A stretch of DNA of 64,000 nucleotides from Bog-473 sp963779735 (GCA_963779735.1 CAVZZJ010000004.1:930001-994000); one strand, 5' to 3'. Counted from the first letter of the stretch, positions 27,024 through 35,849 are shown. Notes: generated from the letters alone by a model not told the origin. Translations and numbers: made by a program.

Positions 27024-27350
27024 CTACGTTCTGTGAGTGTCCCAGTCGCTCCTTTCCTCTATCCGAGTAATAGCGCCCTCTGATCCCTTGTGTCGGCTCC
27101 ATGCGTACCTGGCCATCCGCCACGAAGAGTTCGGTCCTCGCAGCTCCTTTGCCGCTTCAGGCTGATCCTCAAATCGGCCGCCGTTGTCGCCACACCCCTG
27201 GCAGATCACTTCATACTTGTGCTCATCTTCAGTAGTGGAGATCCACTGCCCATCGGGCTGCTGCTCCCAGCCACCTTGAAGCGGCCGTTCATGGGGGTAA
27301 TGACCCTCGTCTGGGTCTTGACTGATCTTCGCCCGCCCCCTGTCTCCCGC
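27024..27350 (-). pseudogene. C-x2-C small protein, start-less copy
   Basis: The frame K-I-S-Q-D-P-D-E-G-H-Y-P-H-E-R-P-L-Q-G-G-W is clearly related to the protein at 35499 (S-E-D-P-H-T-F-G-G-H-H-P-Y-A-R-P-L-Q-S-G-W), including the V-I-C-Q-G-C-G-D-N segment matching V-I-C-E-E-C-G-D-K. A stop at 27351 cuts it off before any start codon except an internal GTG at 27209, so the first third of the gene is missing. Confidence 0.55.
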
Positions 27351-27428
27351 CTACTGCGTCAAATCATCCATACAAACCCGAGGAGTACCATTTATTATCC
27401 GTTCAACTCCGGAATGGGAGGTTGAAGC

Positions 27429-27749
27429 ATGGATGAGCATTACAACATCATGGATCTGATCCGCTCCGATCCAAGAGGCAGCTTTCACGCTGCATCCGAA
27501 TCCTATCTGCGCATCGAGTTCTTTAAAATGACTCCCGGCGGATCCCTTGGTCCTTTTACGTACGGGGTAGTGGTTCTAACCTGCTATCAGGGCCAGTTCC
27601 GTGTTGATTTTGATAATTCGACCGAACATCTGCGGCAATTCGATCAGATTGTTCTAGCTTCTGGGACCGAGATAACTGTGTCCTGCGAAGAACAAGGAAC
27701 GCTGCAAGTAATTTGGACTTTCGATCGGGCGGCAACAACACTGGGTTGA
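27429..27749 (+). CDS. Cupin-like small protein
   Basis: 106 residues. Short strands (L-R-I-E-F-F-K-M-T-P-G-G-S-L-G, G-V-V-V-L-T-C-Y-Q-G-Q-F-R-V-D-F, F-D-Q-I-V-L-A-S-G-T-E-I-T-V-S-C) follow the single-domain cupin order. The metal-binding histidines of enzyme cupins are not evident, so a sensor or binding role is more likely. Single-gene unit, 52 bp before the convergent ankyrin gene. Confidence 0.55.
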   Translation: MDEHYNIMDLIRSDPRGSFHAASESYLRIEFFKMTPGGSLGPFTYGVVVLTCYQGQFRVDFDNSTEHLRQFDQIVLASGTEITVSCEEQGTLQVIWTFDRAATTLG

Positions 27750-27801
27750 CTGCTCCCACGTATCATTGCCTGGGTATGGGTCACCGCCCAGCATGAGAAC
27801 T

Positions 27802-28716
27802 TCAGGGTAGGTCGGCGAAATACTTTGCCACGTCCCCGATCGTTATGAGGCGGCTCAGCGCAAGCGGAGTCAGTCCGTTGTCGTTGCTCCTGAGGGGATC
27901 TGCGCCATGCTGCCTAAGAAGGTCGATCATGGTCCCGCTCAGATCGCAGTTGTAGACCGCTACGTGCAGCGGCGTATTGCCAAATGAGTTTGGTGCGTCC
28001 ACGACTGCCCCATGTGAGAGGAGAGCTTCGGCTGCTGCCGCTCGCTCGTTCTGTGCGGCGAAATGCAGTGGTGCAAATCCAGCGGAGTCGCTGACATTGG
28101 GGTCCTCGCCCACAGCGACTCTCTCTAATATCTCCGCCACCCTGTTGGCCAATGCTGCGTAGTGAAGGCTGACACGAAATGCTACACGTTCCGACGTTGC
28201 ACGATCCAACATCGGGACGCCAGCGCCCTCAGTGGGGATCATCCCCCGACGCCACCACATTTCCGCCCGATGGACCAGCGCATTCAAGCCCGCAGGATAC
28301 ACAGCAGGGTACCTAGCCTTTACTTTCTGGACGGCGTCGATTCCCTCCTGAGTTGAAAAGCATGTGTATCTCACTCCGTCGAAATACCCCGGAGAACCCT
28401 GGGTGGGGGCGTACTTTTCAGTTAGCCCAAGTATCTCTTCTCCGATGGAGACAGCGACCTCGGCGGCATCATCGATCTTGCTACGGGGCGTAGTGTCGTG
28501 GCTCGCCTGAAGCCGATCAGCAACCTCGGTTTTCGTGGCAGGCCCGATCTCAGCGAGACGTTTGATGGCGTCTCCGCTGCGGAGAAGTGTGATGGCGTCG
28601 CTGATGAGAATCCCTTCTTCGCTGGCCGTTGAGCTCCAGCCGATCCGGTGGGCACTGGGCACCACTTCAGAATGCCCGATCGAGCGCACCGGCACCAGCA
28701 TGCTGAGGTGACTCAT
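27802..28716 (-). CDS. Ankyrin-repeat protein, copy 2
   Basis: 304 residues, a paralogue of the protein at 25107 over its whole length (shared A-E-V-A-V-S-I-G-E-E-I-L, A-A-A-E-A-L-L-S-H-G-A and G-N-T-P-L-H-V-A-V-Y-N-C). It starts M-S-H-L-S-M-L-V-P-V-R-S-I-G-H-S-E-V-V. The same leader DNA occurs at copy 1 and in front of the unrelated secreted protein at 33949. The two copies are about 2.7 kb apart in the same orientation. Confidence 0.8.
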   Translation of the reverse strand: MSHLSMLVPVRSIGHSEVVPSAHRIGWSSTASEEGILISDAITLLRSGDAIKRLAEIGPATKTEVADRLQASHDTTPRSKIDDAAEVAVSIGEEILGLTEKYAPTQGSPGYFDGVRYTCFSTQEGIDAVQKVKARYPAVYPAGLNALVHRAEMWWRRGMIPTEGAGVPMLDRATSERVAFRVSLHYAALANRVAEILERVAVGEDPNVSDSAGFAPLHFAAQNERAAAAEALLSHGAVVDAPNSFGNTPLHVAVYNCDLSGTMIDLLRQHGADPLRSNDNGLTPLALSRLITIGDVAKYFADLP

Positions 28717-28860
28717 GGTACGGAGGCCCCTTGGGACCCGCCCGGTATCAGCAACTCCAGTGCCCTACAAGGGGCCACCTGAGTCCCTGAAGGACACCCA
28801 TTCGGCGTCGGTCCAGAGATGGCCGTCGGCCTTGTCGACAGTCACCAAAAGGTCCGATTG

Positions 28861-30167
28861 GTCCAAGTGCCTCGCCAGGCAGGATCCACCACAGATTAAC
28901 TCGCGAGATAGTAATCTCTCGGTGTGGAGCTGTCTCCTGAGGATCTGAGTGGATTCTTCGACACCGTGCTGCCACACCTCAATGAGCTGCAGGCCCGTGT
29001 GGTGGCAGGTGCCATGGCCGAGGCGTTAGGTCGGGGGGGCCAGGCTCGGGTGGTCGAAGCGTCGGGGATGAGTTCGTCGACCATCTACAAATCGGTCGCA
29101 GAGGTGCGTACCGGGATCGACCCGTCGGATCGCCAACGTGCTGTCGGCGGAGGGGACAAGCCGGCGATCGATAAACAGCCCGGCTTGCTCGAAGCGCTCG
29201 ACGAACTGGTCCATCCCTCCACGTGTGGCACGCCGATGTCGGCGCTGCGCTGGACGCTGAAATCGACCTACGACCTGGCAACCGACCTCCAGGCCCAGGG
29301 GTATCGGGCCTCGGCGGAGCTGGTGCGCAGGTTGCTCCACCAGATGGGCTACAGCCTCCAGGCGCCGGCCAAGCAGAACGAGGGCACCTCGCATCCGGAC
29401 CGTGACGGCCAATTCCGCTACATCAACGACCTGGTCGTCCGCCGGCTGAAACTCGGTGAACCGGTCATCAGCGTGGATACCAAGAAGAAGGAACTGATCG
29501 GCAACTTCGCCAACGGTGGGCGCGAATGGCAACCGGCCGGCGAGCCGACCCGGGTCAACGTGCACGACTTCGCCGATCGAGCGTTGGGTGAGTTCGCCAA
29601 AGCCATCCCCTATGGGGTCTACGACGTCGGCAATGACGAAGGCTGGGTATCGGTCGGCGACACCGCGGATACCGCAGAGTTCGCCGTCGAGTCGATCCGC
29701 CGCTGGTGGAACCAGATGGGGCGGGCCCGCTTCCCCGAGGCCTCCACCTTGTTGATCACCGCCGACGCCGGCGGATCGAACGGACCGAGGGTGCGGGCGT
29801 TCAAGTACCACCTGGCCAAGCTGGCCGCGGAAACCGGCCTCTCCATCACGGTCTGTCACTATCCACCCGGCACGTCGAAGTGGAACAAAATCGAGCACCG
29901 TCTCTTCAGCTTCATCTCGATCAACTGGAGGGGTCGGTCGCTCACCGACGTCCGCACCATCGTCGAGCTCATCACTGCCACCAAGACCAAGACCGGTCTC
30001 ACCGTCCAGTGCGGCTACGACCCCAACTGGTATCCGACCGGCGTCAAGATCAGCGGCCCTGACTACGCCTCCATCCCGCTGCGCCCCCACGACTGGCACG
30101 GCGAGTGGAACTACAGCATCGCTGCGTGAATCGCGCGAGATATCCCGCGGCGGGCCCGCACTTGGGC
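28861..30167. mobile_element. ISAzo13-type insertion sequence
   Basis: GTCCAAGTGC at 28861-28870 is repeated inverted at 30158-30167 (9 of 10 bases), with a looser match continuing outward (GATTG). The pair brackets the transposase gene. No target duplication was identified, so the precise ends may be a few bases off. Confidence 0.65.
28924..30129 (+). CDS. ISAzo13-family transposase
   Basis: 401 residues. DDE core: V-I-S-V-D-T-K-K-K-E-L-I-G-N-F, L-L-I-T-A-D-A-G-G-S-N-G and G-T-S-K-W-N-K-I-E-H-R-L-F-S-F, the characteristic ISAzo13 segments. The N-terminal part has a helix-turn-helix region (A-R-V-V-E-A-S-G-M-S-S-S-T-I-Y). Uninterrupted frame. Confidence 0.92.
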   Translation: MELSPEDLSGFFDTVLPHLNELQARVVAGAMAEALGRGGQARVVEASGMSSSTIYKSVAEVRTGIDPSDRQRAVGGGDKPAIDKQPGLLEALDELVHPSTCGTPMSALRWTLKSTYDLATDLQAQGYRASAELVRRLLHQMGYSLQAPAKQNEGTSHPDRDGQFRYINDLVVRRLKLGEPVISVDTKKKELIGNFANGGREWQPAGEPTRVNVHDFADRALGEFAKAIPYGVYDVGNDEGWVSVGDTADTAEFAVESIRRWWNQMGRARFPEASTLLITADAGGSNGPRVRAFKYHLAKLAAETGLSITVCHYPPGTSKWNKIEHRLFSFISINWRGRSLTDVRTIVELITATKTKTGLTVQCGYDPNWYPTGVKISGPDYASIPLRPHDWHGEWNYSIAA

Positions 30168-30202
30168 AATCCGAGCAAAACAGCCACACTCGACGCAGAA
30201 AG

Positions 30203-30565
30203 CTAGTGGCGAGGCGCGGAACGTTGACGGGGTAATTGCCACGCACTGATGTCACCGAGATAGAGACCGCATGCGCAGTCCATCGCCTCTTCCACCGTGC
30301 CAACGAGCGAGCCACTGGGTAGCACCGATCTCTCGTAGCCGTCCTTGCTTGCCAGCCATATGGCGAAGGCCCACTTTTGTTGGGGGTGACCGGTCCAGCG
30401 CAGTCGGAACAGCGGCTGGTCGTAATCGTCAGGCATGGTGGCCTCGACATAGGCGTAGGGGGCGTGGAAGCGGACCCGAGCCTCTTTTAGTGAGGGCCAG
30501 CGATCCTTTCGGTGCGCCTCGAGGCGTCGTTCGAGTTCGAGGCGTGCTCGCTCGGGGATGGCCAC
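30203..30565 (-). CDS. Hypothetical protein between two transposases
   Basis: 120 residues: A-R-L-E-L-E-R-R-L-E-A-H helix, then strand-rich sequence with L-F-R-L-R-W-T-G-H and W-A-F-A-I-W-L-A-S-K-D-G-Y. I recall similar proteins near actinobacterial mobile DNA but cannot name a family. The start lies 22 bp after the IS630 transposase stop, so it may be a passenger of that element. Confidence 0.6.
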   Translation of the reverse strand: MAIPERARLELERRLEAHRKDRWPSLKEARVRFHAPYAYVEATMPDDYDQPLFRLRWTGHPQQKWAFAIWLASKDGYERSVLPSGSLVGTVEEAMDCACGLYLGDISAWQLPRQRSAPRH

Positions 30566-30587
30566 AAAGGCGATGCTATGGGACAGC

Positions 30588-31718
30588 TCAGGCCACAGGG
30601 CGGAGGCGCTGGGCGGCCCGGCGTCGGCGCAGGCGACGTACCTGTTGAGCGGCCCGGCGTTCGTCCCGGTTCCGGCGGGCTTCTACGTTGCGGCGCCGCA
30701 GGTAAGCGGACACCGCGGCCTGGATCTCTTCGTGGTCCAAAAAGTCCGAGCCGGCGAAGACAGCCTTGACCATCACCCCGAAGTGGCACTCGATGCGGTT
30801 GAGCCAGCTGGCGTAGGTGGGCGTTGGCACCAAGGTGATCGACAGCTGGCGGGCCGTCGTGCGCACCTCGTTGGTCCAGTGCGAGGACAGGTTGTCCTGG
30901 ATCACCCAGATGCGCTGACCCGGATAACGGGCCCGAATCATCTTTAAGGTGGCGATCACATGGTCGGCTCCCTTGCGGAAGTACCAGCGGCCGAAGAGCT
31001 GGTCAGCCCCTACGTCATAGACACCGAAGAAGTGGGCCACTCCGTGAGGCTTTCGGTAGTTGGCCCGGATGCGCCCAGGGCGGCCGCGCCTCCACCAGCC
31101 CCGCCCACCTTTGGGAGTGGGGGTGACCGGGCCGTGCTCGTCGAAGCACACCAGCACTCCGTCGAGGCGTCCGGACTCGGCCGCCGCGTACAACCGTCGC
31201 AGCCGCGCCGCCTTGGTGGAGAACTCGGGGTCAGGCGAGTGCTTCCAGCCCTTGGTGGACTGGGTGGTGTGGCCCTCTTCGAGGAGGATCACCCGCAGGC
31301 GCTCTTTCGAGATCGTCTTCACCACGCCGGCACGCATCAGATAGGTACGAAGGTGCGAGAGCGACCAGGTCGTGTAGGGCTCGCCGAGTTCGTGGGGGCG
31401 TGAGTCGACGATGTCGATGATGCGGGCGCGGATCTCGTCGGTGATCACTTTTGGCCTGCCCCCACCCCACGCTGGCACGAGGGCCTCGAGTCCGATGTCG
31501 TTGAACTCATGGATCACCTTGCGCACCCAATCGCCCGTCGCGTCGAGGGCGTCGGCGATCTCAGCAGCGCTGTAGCCACGCCTGGACATGTCGATCACCT
31601 GCGCTCTGCGCACCATCACGGCCGAGGCGAACTCGGTGCCTCGCCGTCGAAGCGAGCGCAGCCAACGCCGCTCCTTGCCGCGCAACGTCCTGACGAACAC
31701 TTCCGCTGGCCGAGCCAT
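30588..31718 (-). CDS. IS630-family transposase
   Basis: 376 residues. N-terminal helix-turn-helix (Y-S-A-A-E-I-A-D-A-L-D-A-T-G-D-W-V), then the DDE core: V-L-V-C-F-D-E-H-G-P, I-W-V-I-Q-D-N-L-S-S-H and Y-A-S-W-L-N-R-I-E-C-H-F-G. The C-terminus is arginine-rich. Uninterrupted; terminal repeats and the TA duplication could not be located with confidence. Confidence 0.9.
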   Translation of the reverse strand: MARPAEVFVRTLRGKERRWLRSLRRRGTEFASAVMVRRAQVIDMSRRGYSAAEIADALDATGDWVRKVIHEFNDIGLEALVPAWGGGRPKVITDEIRARIIDIVDSRPHELGEPYTTWSLSHLRTYLMRAGVVKTISKERLRVILLEEGHTTQSTKGWKHSPDPEFSTKAARLRRLYAAAESGRLDGVLVCFDEHGPVTPTPKGGRGWWRRGRPGRIRANYRKPHGVAHFFGVYDVGADQLFGRWYFRKGADHVIATLKMIRARYPGQRIWVIQDNLSSHWTNEVRTTARQLSITLVPTPTYASWLNRIECHFGVMVKAVFAGSDFLDHEEIQAAVSAYLRRRNVEARRNRDERRAAQQVRRLRRRRAAQRLRPVA

Positions 31719-31751
31719 GCACGTCCTCTTTCAACGTGCCAACTCCAACCT

Positions 31752-31925
31752 CTACATCATGCGCGACTGCGCGTCAAAATACAAGGGTGTAGTTTGCCTG
31801 CCGACCTTCATTGCCGCTGCACTAGATCTTTGGTAGGTAGGGCCGCAAGGCTGGTGTGGGTGAGAGGCCCGTTGCTCGTCCATCTCCGGTTCAGCGATCC
31901 GGCGAGCCTCGTCAAGCGTGATCAC
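31752..31925 (-). pseudogene. N-terminal gene fragment cut near IS630
   Basis: From a GTG at 31925 the frame reads I-T-L-D-E-A-R-R-I-A-E-P-E-M-D-E, like the start of YrhB-type immunity proteins, then loses protein character toward the IS630 transposase and stops at 31752. An insertion that removed the rest of the gene would explain it. The family link is a weak impression. Confidence 0.3.
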
Positions 31926-32060
31926 GCCGCCATTATTACCAAAGCCGGGGCCGACGTATTTGGGGCACCCTTGTGTTCACTCCAAGTGGCACAGCCACCG
32001 CTCAAAAATCCTAACCAACTCCCAAGCGAACGGTCGGCGCAACCTGACTCACACCCTTGG

Positions 32061-32819
32061 TCAGAGGTGGCCGAAGGCTATGGAGTCGAGATGCTTCGCC
32101 AGCGAGGCCGGGAAGCTGCGGTCGTATGAGTTGTAGGAGATCGACTGACCGAGTCGTCCCTTGATCGCATTGACGTTGATGATCTGGGTGCCCACGGTCA
32201 CCCCTTTATACGTGACGGGCAGGCTCATCACGACGCCCACCACGCCGGGACCGTAGACCTTCGGATCGAGCGGCGTCACCGTGACGGTGCCTATGGTTTC
32301 TCCCTTGGTGCCCTGGGCCTCGAGCAAGGGTTTCCCCGGCCCGTTCAAGTATGCGGCCAGGCAGCCCGGTGCCTTGGGGTTGGCCATGGCGGCGAGCTCG
32401 GTCCGGCCGTAGGAGGCCGACGGGAACACGGAGATGCTGTCCTGGACCTCTAGCGATTGGTCCTTGTTCTCGTAGTACGGACTGGTGAAGCCTGGGGAGT
32501 CGTCGTTGATGAAGGAGGCGGGGACCCCGATGCAGGCAGCGACCTGCCTTCCCCCGTCGGGAAAGCCGCCCGACCCGCCCCCCGAACCTCCGGTGCCCTT
32601 CTCGACGGTCCATCCCTTGGGCAGCTCGGAGAGGACGAGCAGGTGCTTCTTCGCCTGCGCCACGCTCGACGACGTCCCGGCGCCGGCAGGGGCGCCCGCT
32701 GCCGACAGTAACAGTCCCACGGCGACCACGGCGCCGCCGATCCCGCCCATAAGGCGCCTTGCGCTTCGGTGTCCCCCTCCGACCATCGACGGCCTCCTTC
32801 TGTCGTGGGGACTCGGCAT
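32061..32819 (-). CDS. Secreted hypothetical protein
   Basis: 252 residues with a signal peptide (G-G-I-G-G-A-V-V-A-V-G-L-L-L-S-A-A-G-A-P-A-G-A-G). The mature part contains L-S-E-L-P-K-G-W, a glycine-rich linker and two cysteines (V-A-A-C-I-G, A-P-G-C-L-A). The L-P-x-G-W segment is common in actinobacterial extracellular sensor-like domains. Function unknown. Confidence 0.65.
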   Translation of the reverse strand: MPSPHDRRRPSMVGGGHRSARRLMGGIGGAVVAVGLLLSAAGAPAGAGTSSSVAQAKKHLLVLSELPKGWTVEKGTGGSGGGSGGFPDGGRQVAACIGVPASFINDDSPGFTSPYYENKDQSLEVQDSISVFPSASYGRTELAAMANPKAPGCLAAYLNGPGKPLLEAQGTKGETIGTVTVTPLDPKVYGPGVVGVVMSLPVTYKGVTVGTQIINVNAIKGRLGQSISYNSYDRSFPASLAKHLDSIAFGHL

Positions 32820-33049
32820 CCCGCGTTGCGGAAGACTACTGCTTGGGGTGTCCGAGAATCCGGCGTCCTTTATCCCGAATAAGTGCCGTTAGAGGGCAAG
32901 TCTCCTCAACCCTCAAACCACCATCCTCCTAACCCCAACCAAGTCCCCGGCGTGCCTCTCGCACGACCAGACAGGCTTCTAACCCGTGGCTTACCGGTGA
33001 CGCCCCCGTTCAGACGCTCTTGCCTTCCCTGCGGATGGCCCGCTACCGC

Positions 33050-33830
33050 CAGCCGTCTCAGAGTTCCGTAGCCTTTCTCCGTGACCTCAGATCGGATTGA
33101 CAATCTTGTCGCTGGTCCCCGGACTCGACTCGTGCTGATCTGCGGGCTCCCAGCCACGGGAAAGTCGACACTCGCTCGTCAGCTCGCACCCAAGATCCCT
33201 GCCATCCGGTTGGATAAGGACGGGTGGGTCACTCAACTAGGCGAAGATGTGTGGGACGACGAGTTTCGAGTCCGTATCGAACGTCAGTTGTGGGCTCTCA
33301 CCCAGGAGCTCCTTGCCCAAGGTCAGAGCGTGATTCTGGAGTGGGGCCACTGGGCTCGAGTTGAACGAGGCGAGAAACGACTCAGGGCACGAGCATTGGG
33401 GGTGGGAGTCGAACTGCATTACCTCGATGCGCCTTTGGATGTGTTGATCGAGCGATCTGATCGTCGCACTACGTCGGGCGAGTGGACGGCCTCGCCAATA
33501 ACACGGGCTCACTTTGAAGAGTGGGCAACGATCTTTCAGGCTCCCGACGAGGAGGAGTTCCTGTTGTTCGACAAGCCTGTTGTCGAAGTTTGATTCCGTC
33601 GTCCTTGCATTGCCCAGGGATTAGGGGTGCCCCACTCGTGCCGTACGTAGGCGGCGTTATAGGGGTAATCCGTGTGGCAAACGATCGGTCCGCCGCTTAT
33701 CCGTGAGACATGATGGCGCCATGGCCCGGCCGATGCGACGAACCGATGTCGAGGAGCTGGCGGTGTCAATCAGGGCCCTCCTCGCCGACCCCGATGCGGA
33801 CATAAATGAGCCCCTGCGGCGTCGCTGGGA
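33050..33830. repeat. Large direct repeat, copy 1 (kinase block)
   Basis: 781 bp that recur at 53677-54409 with almost no substitutions; copy 2 lacks 48 bp at the 3' end of the kinase gene. The repeat carries the kinase gene and the first two thirds of a small gene. Confidence 0.92.
33081..33593 (+). CDS. P-loop kinase, AAA_33 type, copy 1
   Basis: 170 residues. Walker A G-L-P-A-T-G-K-S-T-L-A-R near residue 18, then a D-K-D-G-W segment, a V-I-L-E-W-G-H-W-A-R strand and a lid with R-S-D-R-R-T. This is the layout of small ATP-dependent kinases related to chloramphenicol and polynucleotide kinases; substrate unknown. The C-terminus (F-L-L-F-D-K-P-V-V-E-V) differs from copy 2 and is probably the original form because copy 2 carries a deletion here. 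Confidence 0.85.
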   Translation: MTSDRIDNLVAGPRTRLVLICGLPATGKSTLARQLAPKIPAIRLDKDGWVTQLGEDVWDDEFRVRIERQLWALTQELLAQGQSVILEWGHWARVERGEKRLRARALGVGVELHYLDAPLDVLIERSDRRTTSGEWTASPITRAHFEEWATIFQAPDEEEFLLFDKPVVEV

Positions 33831-33945
33831 AAGTGGCCCTGGTCGCCCTGGAGGTGGTGATTGGGGAGAACAAATCGTTCGGCTTGCGACGGCACCGGGT
33901 TGGATGCCGCAGCCTGAAAGTCAAACGACGTGGTCTTGTGGGTAA
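33721..33945 (+). CDS. Small hypothetical protein, frame-altered copy
   Basis: 74 residues from ATG 33721 (GTG 33703 in frame). The first 37 residues equal those of the gene at 54300; after that the reading frame differs by one base from the sequence that would give A-L-V-A-L-E-V-V-I-G-E-N-K, so the C-terminal half is probably out of frame. No function known. Confidence 0.4.
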   Translation: MARPMRRTDVEELAVSIRALLADPDADINEPLRRRWESGPGRPGGGDWGEQIVRLATAPGWMPQPESQTTWSCG

Positions 33946-33948
33946 GCC

Positions 33949-34722
33949 TTAGGAGCTGCCTTGGTTCTCCAGCTGCTGCAGGTTGAGGCCTCCCGCCGGT
34001 TTCGTAAGCCTCACGGGACGGTCGTAGCGAGTAAAGGAAATGGTGCCATTAGAACCGCCCTTGGTCGCCTGAACCCTCACAACGAAGTGCTCACCGGTCG
34101 TGGCGACGTACAGTGTGCCAGAACCGGCACCTGTGATGGCGATGACCCGCTGACCGTCGACCGTCGACGTTCCACCTTTCTTGAAGGGCCCCTGCGGATT
34201 GCTGAAGAACGAGCTGATCACCTGACGGGGGCTGAGGAACTGTTTGAAGGTCGAGAAGGGGGAGCTGTTCATCGGGCCGTAGACCCATCTCCCGGCGAGC
34301 AGCTGAGCGGCCGCAGCGTTTGCATACTTGGTCCAGAACTTCGTGTCTGCCTTGAAGTACCCGACATCGTCGATCTCGATAACCTGGACGGATCCTCCAT
34401 TGATCGAGATGGTCCCTTCAGACATCCCCGAAGCGCTTACCGACAGGTCCAAGGTGATGTTGGAACCGGGTTGATTGACGGTGCCGTCGACTGAGAAGGA
34501 GCTGGCCGCCGCTGAGTCTTTTACGGCCGTCGAGACAATCTGTGCGGCGCTCATGGAAGTGAAGCCACTGGCCCCAGCAATGGTCGGAGCACCCATTGAT
34601 ATCGCCGTTAGCAATAGAGCGGTAAAGATCGTCAACCAGCCCAATCGGAAGCAATGGGTCGCCGTGGTCCTGGCCGTTTTCTCCCATTCAGTCCGGTGGG
34701 CCTTGGCCTCTTCGTGCACCAC
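33949..34722 (-). CDS. LppX/LprG-like secreted protein with borrowed leader
   Basis: 257 residues. After a 30-residue hydrophilic start (V-H-E-E-A-K-A-H-R-T-E-W-E-K-T-A) comes a signal-like segment (I-F-T-A-L-L-L-T-A-I-S-M-G-A-P-T-I-A-G-A-S) and an LppX-type beta domain (F-S-V-D-G-T-V-N-Q-P-G, D-G-Q-R-V-I-A-I-T-G-A-G-S-G-T-L-Y-V-A). The hydrophilic start and upstream DNA match the 5' ends of the ankyrin genes, including a relic M-L-V-P-V-L-S-I-G-H-S that ends in a stop just before the GTG. True translation may begin at an internal codon nearer the signal. Confidence 0.7.
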   Translation of the reverse strand: MVHEEAKAHRTEWEKTARTTATHCFRLGWLTIFTALLLTAISMGAPTIAGASGFTSMSAAQIVSTAVKDSAAASSFSVDGTVNQPGSNITLDLSVSASGMSEGTISINGGSVQVIEIDDVGYFKADTKFWTKYANAAAAQLLAGRWVYGPMNSSPFSTFKQFLSPRQVISSFFSNPQGPFKKGGTSTVDGQRVIAITGAGSGTLYVATTGEHFVVRVQATKGGSNGTISFTRYDRPVRLTKPAGGLNLQQLENQGSS

Positions 34723-34809
34723 TTAAGAATGCCCGATCGAGAGCACTGGCACCAGCATGTAGGACCACCATCGCTCACGTGTCCTTGCCGGGGCGTCGAC
34801 GGCTGGGTG

Positions 34810-35418
34810 TTACGGACAGCCTTGATTGGCAGGTCCCGGCGGTTGCCATTCGGCCGTCAGAACCCAACTGTGCGAATCGGCGGGCGCAGGAAATGCGAAG
34901 ACGGTGCCCTTAGACCCGGTGGGTTCTTTGTGAGTCCAATGGGCGATACGGCCCTCGTGGGGACCCGGTGCGACGTCCATACGTACCCAACCCTTGCGAC
35001 GTAGTACTGAGTCCATCTGGTCGGCGAGCGTTGAGCGGGAATCCCCATCGACAAACTGAACGTTTACCTGGACTCGACTCCAACCAGCATTTGCATTATG
35101 AAACTCTGGACAGGCTGGCAGCCACTGCGCAGCAAATGACTGAACCCGCACGTGCGATGCCGTCGGTGGAACTGCACCCTCGATCTGTTGCAGACTCCTG
35201 AGCACCTTGTTGCCCGGATCACCGCCCGGTCGGCCGTTCCAAAATACATGGACCACAGCAAACGCCAATGCGCCCATCCCCAAGACCGCCCCCAACCACC
35301 AAAACGCCTGCCGCCTCCGGCTAGTGTGAAGATGAGCCGGTTGTTGCGGGCCCGGCGGAAGAGGTTCTTTCCAGATCGGGTCGTCGAGAGATCCAACCGT
35401 CGGGCCCCGATGCGTCAC
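34810..35418 (-). CDS. Single-pass membrane protein with extracellular domain
   Basis: 202 residues: proline-rich cytoplasmic N-terminus, one membrane segment (F-W-W-L-G-A-V-L-G-M-G-A-L-A-F-A-V-V-H-V-F-W) near residues 39-60, and an outer domain with two cysteines (L-P-A-C-P-E-F-H, N-Q-G-C-P). No named family. It is monocistronic and divergent from the gene at 35499. Confidence 0.6.
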   Translation of the reverse strand: MTHRGPTVGSLDDPIWKEPLPPGPQQPAHLHTSRRRQAFWWLGAVLGMGALAFAVVHVFWNGRPGGDPGNKVLRSLQQIEGAVPPTASHVRVQSFAAQWLPACPEFHNANAGWSRVQVNVQFVDGDSRSTLADQMDSVLRRKGWVRMDVAPGPHEGRIAHWTHKEPTGSKGTVFAFPAPADSHSWVLTAEWQPPGPANQGCP

Positions 35419-35498
35419 GAGTCACAGATTACTGAGACTGACCGGTGTGAACCCGTGCCCGACAAGCTGGAGCCGAAAGTGCGATCTAAACTTTCTGG

Positions 35499-35849
35499 GT
35501 GGCGTCTCAAGATGAAAATGCACCGAGATACCGGTTTACACCCTTTGACGGCATAGATCCGTTGTGGTGGTTGTCGTCGCAGAACAACCCCTCAGAGGAT
35601 CCGCATACCTTTGGCGGCCATCACCCGTACGCCCGCCCTCTACAAAGCGGCTGGAGTAAGGATGCCGCCGGGCACTGGCAATCGGCCCGAACGGATGCCC
35701 ACTCTTGGGAGGTCATCTGTGAAGAATGCGGTGACAAGGACGGACCCGTCGAGATGCAGCCAGATGCGGTGAAGGCTCGTCGTGGCCCTTACTCGTCGAA
35801 ACACAAGGCCGAACATGCGGCGACCAAACACTTCCATGAAACCAACTAG
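35499..35849 (+). CDS. Small protein with C-x2-C pair
   Basis: 116 residues from a GTG. The centre has V-I-C-E-E-C-G-D-K-D, one knuckle of a zinc site, and the C-terminus is rich in K and H (K-H-K-A-E-H-A-A-T-K-H-F-H-E). A truncated relative is at 27024. No known family; a second metal-binding knuckle is not obvious unless the C-terminal histidines supply it. Confidence 0.55.
   Translation: MASQDENAPRYRFTPFDGIDPLWWLSSQNNPSEDPHTFGGHHPYARPLQSGWSKDAAGHWQSARTDAHSWEVICEECGDKDGPVEMQPDAVKARRGPYSSKHKAEHAATKHFHETN

Noticed and set aside
29026..30450. 474-codon minus-strand frame across ISAzo13
   Set aside because: Shadow of the transposase; composition irregular, no domain.
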